From assembly GCA_023426765.1 (NCBI GenBank), contig JAEZBW010000560.1:1-10559 (forward strand): a stretch of 10,559 bases of DNA. The letters are read 5' to 3'. The position numbers and the translations under genes are program-made. Positions within the stretch are counted from its first letter, which is position 1. Each line of letters begins with the position of its first letter. This DNA is from Bacillota bacterium. Its GTDB lineage: Bacteria > Bacillota > Clostridia > DSM-8532. Of the stretch, positions 1 to 6,198 are shown piece by piece. The notes below the pieces were generated by a model that saw only the letters and a list, made by a program, of their open reading frames with translations, had not been told where the DNA came from and did not search any database.

Positions 1-585
1 GTGCTCGTCCGATTTCACTTCAACCACGGTAAAACCGGCCATCGCCGCTGATGCGGGGTTTGTTCCGTGGGCCGAGTCGGGGACGATGATCTTCGTTCTT
101 CTGAATTCCCCGTTGTGCTCATGATAAGCCTTGATGATCATCAGTCCAGCCAGTTCCCCGTGAGCTCCGGCTGCAGGCTGCAGCGATACGCGATCCATCC
201 CGGTGATCTCTGCAAGGGCCCGATCGGCTTGATACATAAGCTCCAGGCACCCCTGAACGGTTTCTTCGGGCTGATACGGATGAATCTTCGTGAACCCGTC
301 CAATCGAGCAACTGCTTCATTTACCTTAGGGTTATATTTCATCGTGCAGGAGCCAAGGGGATAAAAACCGGCGTCCACCCCGTAGTTTTTTTGCGATAAT
401 TCTGTGAAATGACGGATGACATCAATTTCACCCACCTCGGGTAATTCGGGCGGTGATTCCCTAAGAAGATCTGCCGGAATATGCGCTGTAAGCTCCACGA
501 CCTGAACATCACATTCCGGCAGTTGATGTGCCTGCCTACCTGGAACACTCATTTCAAAAATCAACGGTGTTGGTTTTTTCAGCAT
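1..585 (-). CDS. gcvPB: Glycine dehydrogenase (decarboxylating) subunit 2, N-terminal 195 residues only (cut by window edge)
   Basis: This is the beta subunit of the two-part P-protein, the PLP-dependent enzyme that decarboxylates glycine and passes the aminomethyl group to the lipoyl arm of GcvH. The frame is open from the ATG at 585 to the left edge. The visible 195 residues include the family segment YGVDAGFYPLGSCTMKYNPK (about residues 68-87), HPYQPEE at 102-108 and the SAHGTNPASAAMAGF block at 171-185. Family members are about 480-490 residues, so roughly 60% is missing, including the part expected to carry the PLP lysine. The start overlaps the gcvPA stop by one base (TGATG), and AGGTGG lies just upstream, so translation is probably coupled. 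It is the last visible gene of the gcv operon. Confidence 0.96.
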   Translation of the reverse strand, partial: MLKKPTPLIFEMSVPGRQAHQLPECDVQVVELTAHIPADLLRESPPELPEVGEIDVIRHFTELSQKNYGVDAGFYPLGSCTMKYNPKVNEAVARLDGFTKIHPYQPEETVQGCLELMYQADRALAEITGMDRVSLQPAAGAHGELAGLMIIKAYHEHNGEFRRTKIIVPDSAHGTNPASAAMAGFTVVEVKSDEH

Positions 586-1922
586 CACTCCACCACCTTT
601 CGGGCAAACCGATCAATTTCTTCTTTGGTTCTTTTTTCGGTAACAGCGACCAGATACCCGTTTTCCAATGCCGGGTATGATCTGCCAAGGTCATAACCAC
701 CGATGATACGGTGTTCCAGAAGCTTCCGGTTCAGATCGGCTGCATTTCCGTTATAACAAACAGAAAACTCCTTAAAAAATGGTGCCTGGAAGCATGGGGA
801 AAACGCACCGGTACTCAGGAGACGTTCATAAGCATAATGGGCTTTTGAAGCACATAAAAGCGCCACCTTCCGAAGCCCCTGTTTTCCCATTACAGTGAGG
901 TAAATGGTAGCCGCAAGAGCATTCAGCGCCTGATTGGAGCAGATGTTCGAGGTGGCCTTTTCCCGCCGGATATGCTGTTCCCGGGTCTGAACCGTCAGTA
1001 CAAAGGCTCTTCGTCCTTCCCTGTCAACAGTCTCACCGACGACTCTTCCTGGCATCCTGCGAAGCAGTTCTTTCTTTGCTGCAAAAAAACCCAGATAGGG
1101 CCCGCCAAAGTTCAATGGGTTTCCCAGCGACTGGCCTTCGCCGACAGCTATGTCCACACCCAATTCTCCCGGGGATTTTAAGATGGCTAAAGAAATCGGA
1201 TCACAGCTTACGATGAGTAAAGCTTTCACCCTGTGCGTGAGTAAGGCGATTTCCTTCAGGTCTTCAATGATACCGAAGAAGTTTGGGCTCTGTACAATGA
1301 CTGCGGCTGTATTCTCTGACATTTTCGCTTCCAGTTCCGATAAATCCAGCCTTCCGTCCCGATACCCGATTTCCGGCACTGTATTTCCGCTAAACCTGGA
1401 ATAGGAAGACAGCACTTCTCTGCTTTCGGGATGAACCGATAATGCAACAAGTATTTCTGTTCGTCCGGTTGTATGGCACGCTGCTGAAGCTGCTTCGGCC
1501 AATGCGGAGGAGCCGTCATACATCGAAGCATTGGCCACATCCATCCCGGTTAAGCGGCAGATCATCGTTTGATACTCAAAGATTGCCTGCAGCGTACCCT
1601 GGCTGATTTCAGGCTGATATGGCGTGTAAGCCGTGTAAAATTCCTGCCTTTCCAGAAAACTGGAAACACTGGCAGGAATATAGTGATCATACGCCCCGGC
1701 ACCAAGAAAGCATGTGTATTGATCGGTATTGCCGTTTTTAGACGCCATGTGGCGCATTTGCGCGGTCAATTCCATCTCGGATAATGCCGCGGGGAGGTCA
1801 AGCTCTCTTTTCAGACGCACATTTTGGGGGATGGATTTAAACAAATCCTCCATATGGTTCAGGCCGATTTCTTTCAGCATTTCCAGCTGTTGCGCTGCTG
1901 TATTCGGAATGTAGTCCGACAT
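585..1922 (-). CDS. gcvPA: Glycine dehydrogenase (decarboxylating) subunit 1
   Basis: This is the alpha subunit of the two-part P-protein, which pairs with GcvPB for glycine decarboxylation. The reading frame opens at 1961, but I place the start at 1922. There a GGGAGGG Shine-Dalgarno sits 5 bases before an ATG, and the product begins MSDYIPNTAAQQLEMLKEIG, the usual family N-terminus. That gives 445 residues, close to the family norm. Diagnostic stretches (numbered from this start) are YDHYIP at about 78-83, AYTPYQPEISQG at 98-109 and MYDGSSALAEA from 134. The longer reading would add 13 residues overlapping the 3' end of gcvH. The start lies one base beyond the gcvH stop codon and the stop overlaps the gcvPB start, typical of a co-translated operon. 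Confidence 0.97.
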   Translation of the reverse strand: MSDYIPNTAAQQLEMLKEIGLNHMEDLFKSIPQNVRLKRELDLPAALSEMELTAQMRHMASKNGNTDQYTCFLGAGAYDHYIPASVSSFLERQEFYTAYTPYQPEISQGTLQAIFEYQTMICRLTGMDVANASMYDGSSALAEAASAACHTTGRTEILVALSVHPESREVLSSYSRFSGNTVPEIGYRDGRLDLSELEAKMSENTAAVIVQSPNFFGIIEDLKEIALLTHRVKALLIVSCDPISLAILKSPGELGVDIAVGEGQSLGNPLNFGGPYLGFFAAKKELLRRMPGRVVGETVDREGRRAFVLTVQTREQHIRREKATSNICSNQALNALAATIYLTVMGKQGLRKVALLCASKAHYAYERLLSTGAFSPCFQAPFFKEFSVCYNGNAADLNRKLLEHRIIGGYDLGRSYPALENGYLVAVTEKRTKEEIDRFARKVVE

Positions 1923-1923
1923 T

Positions 1924-2304
1924 TCATCCCTCCCGGCAGAATGCCTCATATTCGGTTTCATCCATCAATGCTTCAATGCTGGATACGTCTTCAGGTTCCA
2001 GCACGGCAATCCAGCTTTCATAAGGCTGTTCGTTTATTTTTTCCGGGTGCTCTGCGAGGGTTTCATTGATCTCAACCACTTTTCCGGCAATGGGGCTGTA
2101 AACATCAGATGCTGCCTTGACCGATTCAACTACCCCAAGAACATCCGATTCCTTCAGGGCAGCACCCAGCTCAGGCAGTTCCACAAAAACGATATCGCCC
2201 AGCGAGTGCTGCGCATGATCCGTGATGCCGATGATTGCCCGGTTTCCTTCAAGCCTTACCCACTCATGGTCTTTTGAATACCTTAAACCCTTTAAAACAT
2301 TCAT
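1924..2304 (-). CDS. gcvH: Glycine cleavage system H protein (lipoyl carrier)
   Basis: This small lipoylated protein shuttles the methylamine intermediate from the P-protein to the T-protein. The product starts MNVLKGLRYSKDHEWVR, the normal family opening, and carries the lipoylation segment ESVKAASDVYSP with the acceptor lysine at residue 63. It is 126 residues, the family length. Three in-frame ATGs occur at 2313, 2310 and 2304. The GGAGG lies 0, 3 and 9 bases before them respectively, so only the last has workable spacing. The gene is separated from gcvT by about 115 bases containing a small hairpin, but is packed tightly against gcvPA. A free-standing carrier role, for example in lipoate transfer, is known for some GcvH proteins, but this operon context argues for glycine cleavage. 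Confidence 0.97.
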   Translation of the reverse strand: MNVLKGLRYSKDHEWVRLEGNRAIIGITDHAQHSLGDIVFVELPELGAALKESDVLGVVESVKAASDVYSPIAGKVVEINETLAEHPEKINEQPYESWIAVLEPEDVSSIEALMDETEYEAFCREG

Positions 2305-2352
2305 TCCCATCATCCTCCAATACTTTTTATGCCGTTACACGACCATTATCAG

Positions 2353-2371
2353 AATACCGTTTCCCGGTATT
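2353..2371 (-). other. Small hairpin between gcvT and gcvH
   Basis: A perfect 7-bp stem (AATACCG paired with CGGTATT) with a 5-base loop lies in the gap of about 115 bases between the gcvT stop and the gcvH start. It has no U-tract on the minus strand, so it is not a convincing terminator. It could be an RNA-processing or stability element that adjusts H protein level relative to T protein. The structure is visible; the role is inference. Confidence 0.35.
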
Positions 2372-2419
2372 TCATACGTTTAATCCTTCCCAGGTTTTCC
2401 GGGAGACATTCTTCCTACA

Positions 2420-3514
2420 TTATGCTCTATATTTTTTCTTATAGAAGGGTATGCCTGTAGTTTCGGCCCTGACCGGTTTGTTCCGGATCAGAATATCAAT
2501 CCCGGTTCCTTCCGCTGCATAATTTACATCCAGTAAAGCTAACCCGATATTTTTATCCAGGCTTGGGGAATAGCTTCCCGTCGTAACAAAACCCACATTC
2601 TTACCCTCAACTTGAACTTCATAATGGCTTCTTGGAATGCCTCTTTCCATCATTTCAAAGCCGATCAGCTTTCTCTTCAGGCCTTGCTCCAGTTGCCTGA
2701 CAAGGGCATCCCGACCGATAAAATCACCTTTGCCGGGTTTTACGAATTTCCCCAGACCGGCTTCCAGGGGTGATATTTTATCCGAAATCTCCTGCCCATA
2801 AAGGGGTAAAGCGGCTTCAAACCGAAGCGTATCGCGAGCACCCAGCCCAACAGGCACCAACCCGGCTTCCTTTCCGGCTTCAAGCAGGCTGTCCCAAATC
2901 AATCCGGCATCTTCAGGACTGATATATATTTCAAAACCATCTTCGCCGGTATAGCCGGTTCTGGATACAATGGCTCTCTTTGTACATATCTCAACACTGG
3001 GATCAAAGGTGAAGAATTGAATAATCCGAAGTTTACTTCCTGTCAGTTTTTGAAGGACGGCCTCTGCCTGAGGCCCCTGAACGGCCAATTGGGCGTATTG
3101 ACTGGAAACATTCTCGATGGTGACCTTTCCTTTTGCGTTTTGCAGAAACCATTCAAAATCCTTATCGGTATTGCTCGCATTCACGACAACCAGAAAATCT
3201 GTGTCCGAATACTTATATACAAGCAAATCATCAACCACGCCGCCATCCGGGTAACACATGGGAGAGTAGATCACCTTGTTTTCCCTGGCACCTGCGATAT
3301 CGTTCGTGATCAGGTGCTGAATGGTTTGTTCACTGTCTGGCCCGCTGACATGGATTTCACCCATGTGGGATACATCAAACAAGCCTGCCGCTTTTCTTAC
3401 CTGCCGGTGCTCCTCAAGGATCCCGGTATATTGCACGGGCAGCTCCCACCCTCCAAAATCAATGATTTTCCCACCCAATGCCAAATGTTTTTCATACAAG
3501 GGTGTTCTCTTCAT
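2420..3514 (-). CDS. gcvT: Aminomethyltransferase (glycine cleavage T protein)
   Basis: This is the tetrahydrofolate-dependent T protein. It releases ammonia from the aminomethyl-lipoyl H protein and forms 5,10-methylene-tetrahydrofolate in the cytoplasm. The product begins MKRTPLYEKHLALGGKIIDF and has 364 residues, normal for the family. Hallmarks are FDVSHMGE at about 46-53, GGVVDDLL at 91-98 (the segment containing the conserved aspartate implicated in catalysis), SRTGYTGEDGFE at 184-195 and GLGARDTLRFEA at 223-234. The frame is open to an ATG at 3559, but the start at 3514 has AGGAGG about 7 bases upstream and matches the family. It is the first gene of the gcv operon and sits behind the glycine riboswitch, with a leader of about 100 bases after the terminator. 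Confidence 0.97.
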   Translation of the reverse strand: MKRTPLYEKHLALGGKIIDFGGWELPVQYTGILEEHRQVRKAAGLFDVSHMGEIHVSGPDSEQTIQHLITNDIAGARENKVIYSPMCYPDGGVVDDLLVYKYSDTDFLVVVNASNTDKDFEWFLQNAKGKVTIENVSSQYAQLAVQGPQAEAVLQKLTGSKLRIIQFFTFDPSVEICTKRAIVSRTGYTGEDGFEIYISPEDAGLIWDSLLEAGKEAGLVPVGLGARDTLRFEAALPLYGQEISDKISPLEAGLGKFVKPGKGDFIGRDALVRQLEQGLKRKLIGFEMMERGIPRSHYEVQVEGKNVGFVTTGSYSPSLDKNIGLALLDVNYAAEGTGIDILIRNKPVRAETTGIPFYKKKYRA

Positions 3515-3614
3515 GGAAATACCTCCTGTACATCTGCCCCTGGAAGCTTTTTTCAACATCTCTCAGGGCCCTGATAAAATATCCTGTGTTATTCTCCCCG
3601 GAAATAACGAAAAC

Positions 3615-3650
3615 AAAAAAGGAAGATAACAAATAAACCTGTCATCTTCC
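3615..3650 (-). terminator. Intrinsic terminator of the glycine riboswitch expression platform
   Basis: On the minus strand an 11-bp stem (GGAAGATGACA with TGTTATCTTCC, one G-U pair) closes an 8-base loop and is followed directly by six U residues at 3620-3615. Its 5' arm shares its first base with the 3' strand of P1 of the second aptamer. It could extend three more pairs (AGA with UUU) into that strand, so the terminator and glycine-stabilised P1 compete. That arrangement predicts read-through into gcvT when glycine is bound. Confidence 0.9.
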
Positions 3651-3828
3651 TCTGTTTCACAACCTGAGAGATTCTACCCGTTCGGATATTGCTCCTTCGG
3701 TGCTGTGCGTTCCGCCAGCTTTTCAGAGTCATGTCCTGATACGGCCCTTTTACCTGAAAGGTTCGCCCGGTTCCGACAAAACCTGGTTTTCTTCTTCGGT
3801 GCCTGTATTGCAAGGCTCTCCCGTATCA
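3650..3828 (-). promoter_or_regulatory. Tandem glycine riboswitch (two aptamers) upstream of gcvT
   Basis: The minus strand carries two consecutive glycine aptamers. Aptamer 1 (3737-3828) is closed by an 8-bp P1, TGATACGG with CCGTATCA, and contains GGGAGAG, GGCACCGAAGAAG and CCTTTCAGGTAAAAGG. Aptamer 2 (3650-3728) is closed by CTCTG with CAGAG and contains GCACCGAAGGAGCAA and AATCTCTCAGG. A short linker of about 8 bases separates them. The order and pairing match the well-known Bacillus gcvT switch, which turns the operon on when glycine is plentiful. Aptamer 1 departs slightly from consensus (GAAGAAGAA in place of GAAGGAGCAA, and CTTTCAGG in place of CTCTCAGG), which may weaken or retune it. 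Confidence 0.95.
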
Positions 3829-3857
3829 ATCATCCATTCCTGTATTTAACTGCCTTT

Positions 3858-3886
3858 ATTATATCATGTTTCTTCATACAATAGAA
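3858..3886 (-). promoter_or_regulatory. Probable sigma-A promoter of the gcv operon (extended -10)
   Basis: On the minus strand TATAAT (3863-3858) is preceded by TGA, giving the extended -10 form TGnTATAAT. A weak -35 match, TTCTAT, lies 17 bases upstream at 3886-3881. Transcription would begin near 3851, about 23 bases before the first riboswitch stem. The -10 is perfect and the -35 poor, as is usual for extended -10 promoters. Confidence 0.75.
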
Positions 3887-3892
3887 TACCCT

Positions 3893-3930
3893 TTTTTGAG
3901 TTACTGGGACGGTTCTATTTAGCTCAAAAA
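3893..3930. repeat. Inverted repeat with GGGACGGTTCTAT core, possible mobile-element remnant
   Basis: TTTTTGAG (3893-3900) and CTCAAAAA (3923-3930) are perfect 8-base inverted arms around a 22-base interior containing ACTGGGACGGTTCTATTT. The stretch just upstream of the gcv promoter codes for nothing I recognise. The GGGACGGTTCT core resembles, from memory, sequences at the ends of small IS200/REP-associated elements in clostridia; I cannot verify this here. It lacks a U-tract suited to a terminator on either strand. The rest of the interval up to 4070 shows only a loose 6-base inverted repeat (AAGCAG/CTGCTT at 3938-3970). Confidence 0.3.
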
Positions 3931-4073
3931 TTATGTTAAGCAGAACTGCCCCCATTCACTCACACTGCTTCAGTATCAGAGATGAAGCACAACCTTTATG
4001 CAATTGCTTGCCGTATCCCATCATATGGAAATCTTCGTCAGAATTTTTTTCTCTGAAATGCAAATGCTTTTAG

Positions 4074-4101
4074 TTGATGGTTTTCTGAAAGACATTATTT
4101 T
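4074..4101 (+). promoter_or_regulatory. Possible promoter of the small plus-strand gene
   Basis: TTGATG (4074-4079) and TATTTT (4096-4101) are spaced by 16 bases just upstream of the ribosome binding site at 4112. Both boxes are moderate matches in AT-rich DNA, so this is a candidate only. Transcription would start near 4108, leaving a very short leader. Confidence 0.3.
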
Positions 4102-4126
4102 GATTTTTATCAGGAGGGAAACGACA

Positions 4127-4363
4127 ATGAAAAACCACAATGAAAAAGAGAAACTGTTTAAAACCACCATCATTCCTCCGGATGACGTACAGCCTGATTC
4201 CCCGGAATCTGCAGGTGATGCCGGAAATAACAAGTCCTGTGTTTACAACCATCAGCATCATGCGGTGGGATCCATTATCAAAAACCATGATGGATCGGAA
4301 ACGGTTTGCAGCAAGGAAGGTGAATGGAAGAATGTCGGGGAACCCGGCAATAAAATCCAATAG
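4127..4363 (+). CDS. Small soluble protein of unknown function, 78 aa
   Basis: This is the only convincing plus-strand gene. The frame is open from 3998, but an AGGAGGG lies 8 bases before the ATG at 4127, giving MKNHNEKEKLFKTTIIPPDD and 78 residues. It has no signal peptide or membrane segment. The N-terminal half is charged, proline-rich and probably disordered. The C-terminal half (about residues 37-72) has a compact pattern with CVYNHQHHAVGSII, then NHDGSETVCSKEGEWKN. It contains two cysteines (38, 61) and histidines at 42, 44, 45 and 54, which might bind a metal or form a small beta fold. The Gly-Ser plus DGs...C...G.W pattern faintly recalls DUF1496-type small domains, but I do not assign it. 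It converges on tetR, with 46 bases between the stops. Confidence 0.7.
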   Translation: MKNHNEKEKLFKTTIIPPDDVQPDSPESAGDAGNNKSCVYNHQHHAVGSIIKNHDGSETVCSKEGEWKNVGEPGNKIQ

Positions 4364-4382
4364 AATCTGACAACAGAAGCTT

Positions 4383-4417
4383 ACAGGCATCCCGATGCTC
4401 TGCATCGGGTTACCTGT
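4383..4417. terminator. Hairpin between the convergent small gene and tetR, possible weak bidirectional terminator
   Basis: CCCGATGC (4391-4398) and GCATCGGG (4402-4409) form a perfect 8-bp GC-rich stem with a 3-base loop. ACAGG/CCTGT (4383-4387, 4413-4417) can add five outer pairs across a 3-by-3 internal loop. The core stem begins immediately after the tetR stop codon and sits 27 bases after the small gene's stop. Neither strand has a proper U-tract, so termination may be inefficient. The same arms recur at 8121-8139. Confidence 0.55.
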
Positions 4418-5063
4418 TATCAGGGACCTTTGCAAATGAAACCAATCCGTTCTTCATAAACCGCATAAGCTCGTCCACAGTTTTAAGGATATCGTCGTCG
4501 TCCATTCCCGGTGTGAGCAACGTATCCAGATTGTATATCAGAAGTTTTATTACCGAAGCCATAAATCCAGGGTTATAGGAAGGGTTCAACTCACCTTTGC
4601 TGATGGCAGCCGTAATCATATCATCCATCCTGTCATCGGCAAGCTCTGAAAAGTTCTCCTTCATCACATGGTGGATGAACTTGTCCTCACCGAGATAATT
4701 TTTCCAGAACAGGTAACAGCGAATCTCCTGCCTGGCATAAAGCAAGCCCAGCTTTGCCGTTAGCCGGATTTGATCAAAAAAGCTTTCCGACATCGTCTCC
4801 TTCGCAAAATGCATTTGAAAAAAAGCCATCTTTCCCATTCCAACCCGGTGGAACAGGGACAAGTATAAATCCATTTTGTCATAAAACCTGTAATAGAAGC
4901 TTCCCTTGTTCATTCTGACTGCCTTCAGGATATCATTCAGGGAAGCCTCGTGATACGACTTTTTTGAAAACTCATCCAAAGCTGCATCATACAGGTGATC
5001 GTTCTTCATCAGCGGATTTTCGGTATCCTCATCCTTCCATTTCATGGAGTTTTTCTCCGGCAT
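4410..5063 (-). CDS. TetR/AcrR-family transcriptional regulator, probable repressor of this ABC operon
   Basis: This 217-residue DNA-binding protein has the TetR helix-turn-helix at about residues 41-62 (SLNDILKAVRMNKGSFYYRF, the usual SxxxIxxxxxxxKGxFYxxF pattern). A variable helical ligand-binding and dimerisation region follows. The first 20 residues are a longer, charged lead-in than usual before helix 1. A GGAGG sits 7 bases before the ATG, and the start overlaps the stop of the 46-aa ORF (TAATG), implying translational coupling. It is the last gene of the exporter operon, so its output follows operon transcription. Two matching palindromes at the operon promoter, 3 kb away, suggest autorepression relieved by a transported or sensed ligand. 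The ligand cannot be told from the sequence. Confidence 0.9.
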   Translation of the reverse strand: MPEKNSMKWKDEDTENPLMKNDHLYDAALDEFSKKSYHEASLNDILKAVRMNKGSFYYRFYDKMDLYLSLFHRVGMGKMAFFQMHFAKETMSESFFDQIRLTAKLGLLYARQEIRCYLFWKNYLGEDKFIHHVMKENFSELADDRMDDMITAAISKGELNPSYNPGFMASVIKLLIYNLDTLLTPGMDDDDILKTVDELMRFMKNGLVSFAKVPDNR

Positions 5064-5203
5064 TACTCATCCTCCTCCAGCAGTTTTTCCCTGGACTGCT
5101 GTTTATCTTTCTGTTTCTTTAAAAAGGCCTTCGTCAGTTTCATCTTCAGCGGAATGAATGCAACAACCGCAATCCCTATAATGACCCACCAATACCATTG
5201 CAT
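5063..5203 (-). CDS. 46-aa single-span membrane peptide in the ABC exporter operon
   Basis: This short ORF is easily missed. ATG at 5203 is preceded by GGAGGGGGTGAAGTC, a strong Shine-Dalgarno, and the frame ends in TAA at 5065-5063, overlapping the tetR ATG. The product begins MQWYWWVIIGIAVVAFIP, an aromatic-rich hydrophobic helix of about 17 residues, followed by a strongly basic then acidic tail (KMKLTKAFLKKQKDKQQ...EKLLEEDE) predicted to be a cytoplasmic amphipathic helix. Its first 28 bases overlap the end of the upstream permease gene in another frame. Position and coupling suggest a small accessory subunit of the transporter, a modulator of its assembly, or an ORF whose translation mainly serves tetR coupling. 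I know no named family for it. Confidence 0.7.
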   Translation of the reverse strand: MQWYWWVIIGIAVVAFIPLKMKLTKAFLKKQKDKQQSREKLLEEDE

Positions 5204-6198
5204 GACTTCACCCCCTCCATACGCAGATTAAATACTTTTTTACGCAGATTGAATACAATAACAAACCAAAGTGCACCGGTCGCCATGATCATCAGTAATG
5301 CAAACCCGGGATTAAGCCCTTCCAGTATTCTGACAATGCTTTCGTATTGCCAGTACATTGGCAGCGGATAAAAAAGAAAATGGAACTTCTCAGGGACAAA
5401 TGCGCTGATCACCGGGATTACTAAAAACACCGGCATCAATGTTTTCATGACGGCAAAGGAAGCGATCAGGTTGTCGGCGAAAGAGCCCACCATCACAGCG
5501 ATGATGGCGTACATAAACAGGCTTGCCAGCGCAACACAGACCATCTGTCCTATCAAACCGGTCTTACCCATGATCAGAATTGAAAGAGCAACATTCACAA
5601 CCCCCAACAGCAAAGCGGATAATGCTCGGATTCCAATGTAGCTTGCCAGACCGGTGGGGCTTACCGCAAAGGCTTGAATAACCCCGCTTTCCCGCTCATT
5701 GACAATATTGAAGCCCGAAACCGCCCCTGCAATCAGAATGCCAAGCAGCAGAATGGATGCCATGACGATCGTAAGCACCAGGTTTTGCGGCCTTTCAACT
5801 TCTATGGATTGAAATTGGACTGGGGTGGTCGCTAATGCACGATCCACCAGTAAAGCGTTCTTTTCAGCGAAGCCTTCCTTCTCGTTGCCTTCTGTCAGCA
5901 CAGCCACGGCCTCGCCGTCCATATAGACACCGGCAATGCTGTCTGCACGATTGATGCGTTTTTCCAGCGCTTCATAATCCGATACGGCTTCTATATCGGC
6001 TACGGTTTCCAGCCTTTCAACAATATTCAGCGGCACATCCCCGGATACGGCCAATCTCGGGGTTCCTTCACCTGCGTTTCCGATAACCGCCAGAAAAATA
6101 AATGACAATAAAGCGGGTGCCAGTGCCATGAACAACGCAATTTTATCCTGAAGGATCAGCTTAAAGTCAAGGCAAATCAGGTTGAACAGTTTTTTCAT
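5176..6198 (-). CDS. ABC-2-type transporter permease (second permease of the pair)
   Basis: This is an integral membrane subunit of about 340 residues. Its layout is typical of ABC-2 drug or lipid exporters: one N-terminal span (about 20-39), a large extracytoplasmic domain of about 100 residues, then five spans (about 139-164, 187-211, 215-237, 247-268, 297-316). The cytoplasmic loop NERESGVIQAFAVSPTGLASY (about 167-187) is the recognisable family element. The frame is open to 6246, but MKKLFNLICLDF at 6198 has an AAGGGG site about 6 bases upstream, and its ATG overlaps the preceding permease's stop as ATGA. It presumably forms a heterodimer with the other permease on the ATPase. Its C-terminal 9 codons overlap the start of the 46-aa ORF. 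The substrate is unknown. Confidence 0.9.
   Translation of the reverse strand: MKKLFNLICLDFKLILQDKIALFMALAPALLSFIFLAVIGNAGEGTPRLAVSGDVPLNIVERLETVADIEAVSDYEALEKRINRADSIAGVYMDGEAVAVLTEGNEKEGFAEKNALLVDRALATTPVQFQSIEVERPQNLVLTIVMASILLLGILIAGAVSGFNIVNERESGVIQAFAVSPTGLASYIGIRALSALLLGVVNVALSILIMGKTGLIGQMVCVALASLFMYAIIAVMVGSFADNLIASFAVMKTLMPVFLVIPVISAFVPEKFHFLFYPLPMYWQYESIVRILEGLNPGFALLMIMATGALWFVIVFNLRKKVFNLRMEGVKSCNGIGGSL

Noticed and set aside
1923..1961. A longer N-terminus for gcvPA starting at 1961
   Set aside because: It would overlap gcvH by 38 bases and add 13 non-family residues. The ATG at 1922 has a strong ribosome site and the family N-terminus.
3017..3574. A 185-codon plus-strand open frame opposite gcvT
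   Set aside because: It lies wholly antisense to the 5' part of gcvT, whose protein is unmistakable, and the translated sequence looks like no protein family.
3589..3813. A 74-codon open frame on the minus strand over the riboswitch
   Set aside because: It coincides with the riboswitch aptamers and terminator, whose conserved structural sequence explains it. It has no convincing ribosome site or protein-like composition.
4070..4435. A minus-strand open frame of about 121 codons, partly hydrophobic, opposite the 78-aa gene
   Set aside because: It overlaps the end of tetR and the plus-strand gene with its strong ribosome site, and has no Shine-Dalgarno of its own. The hydrophobic stretches arise from the complement of charged codons.
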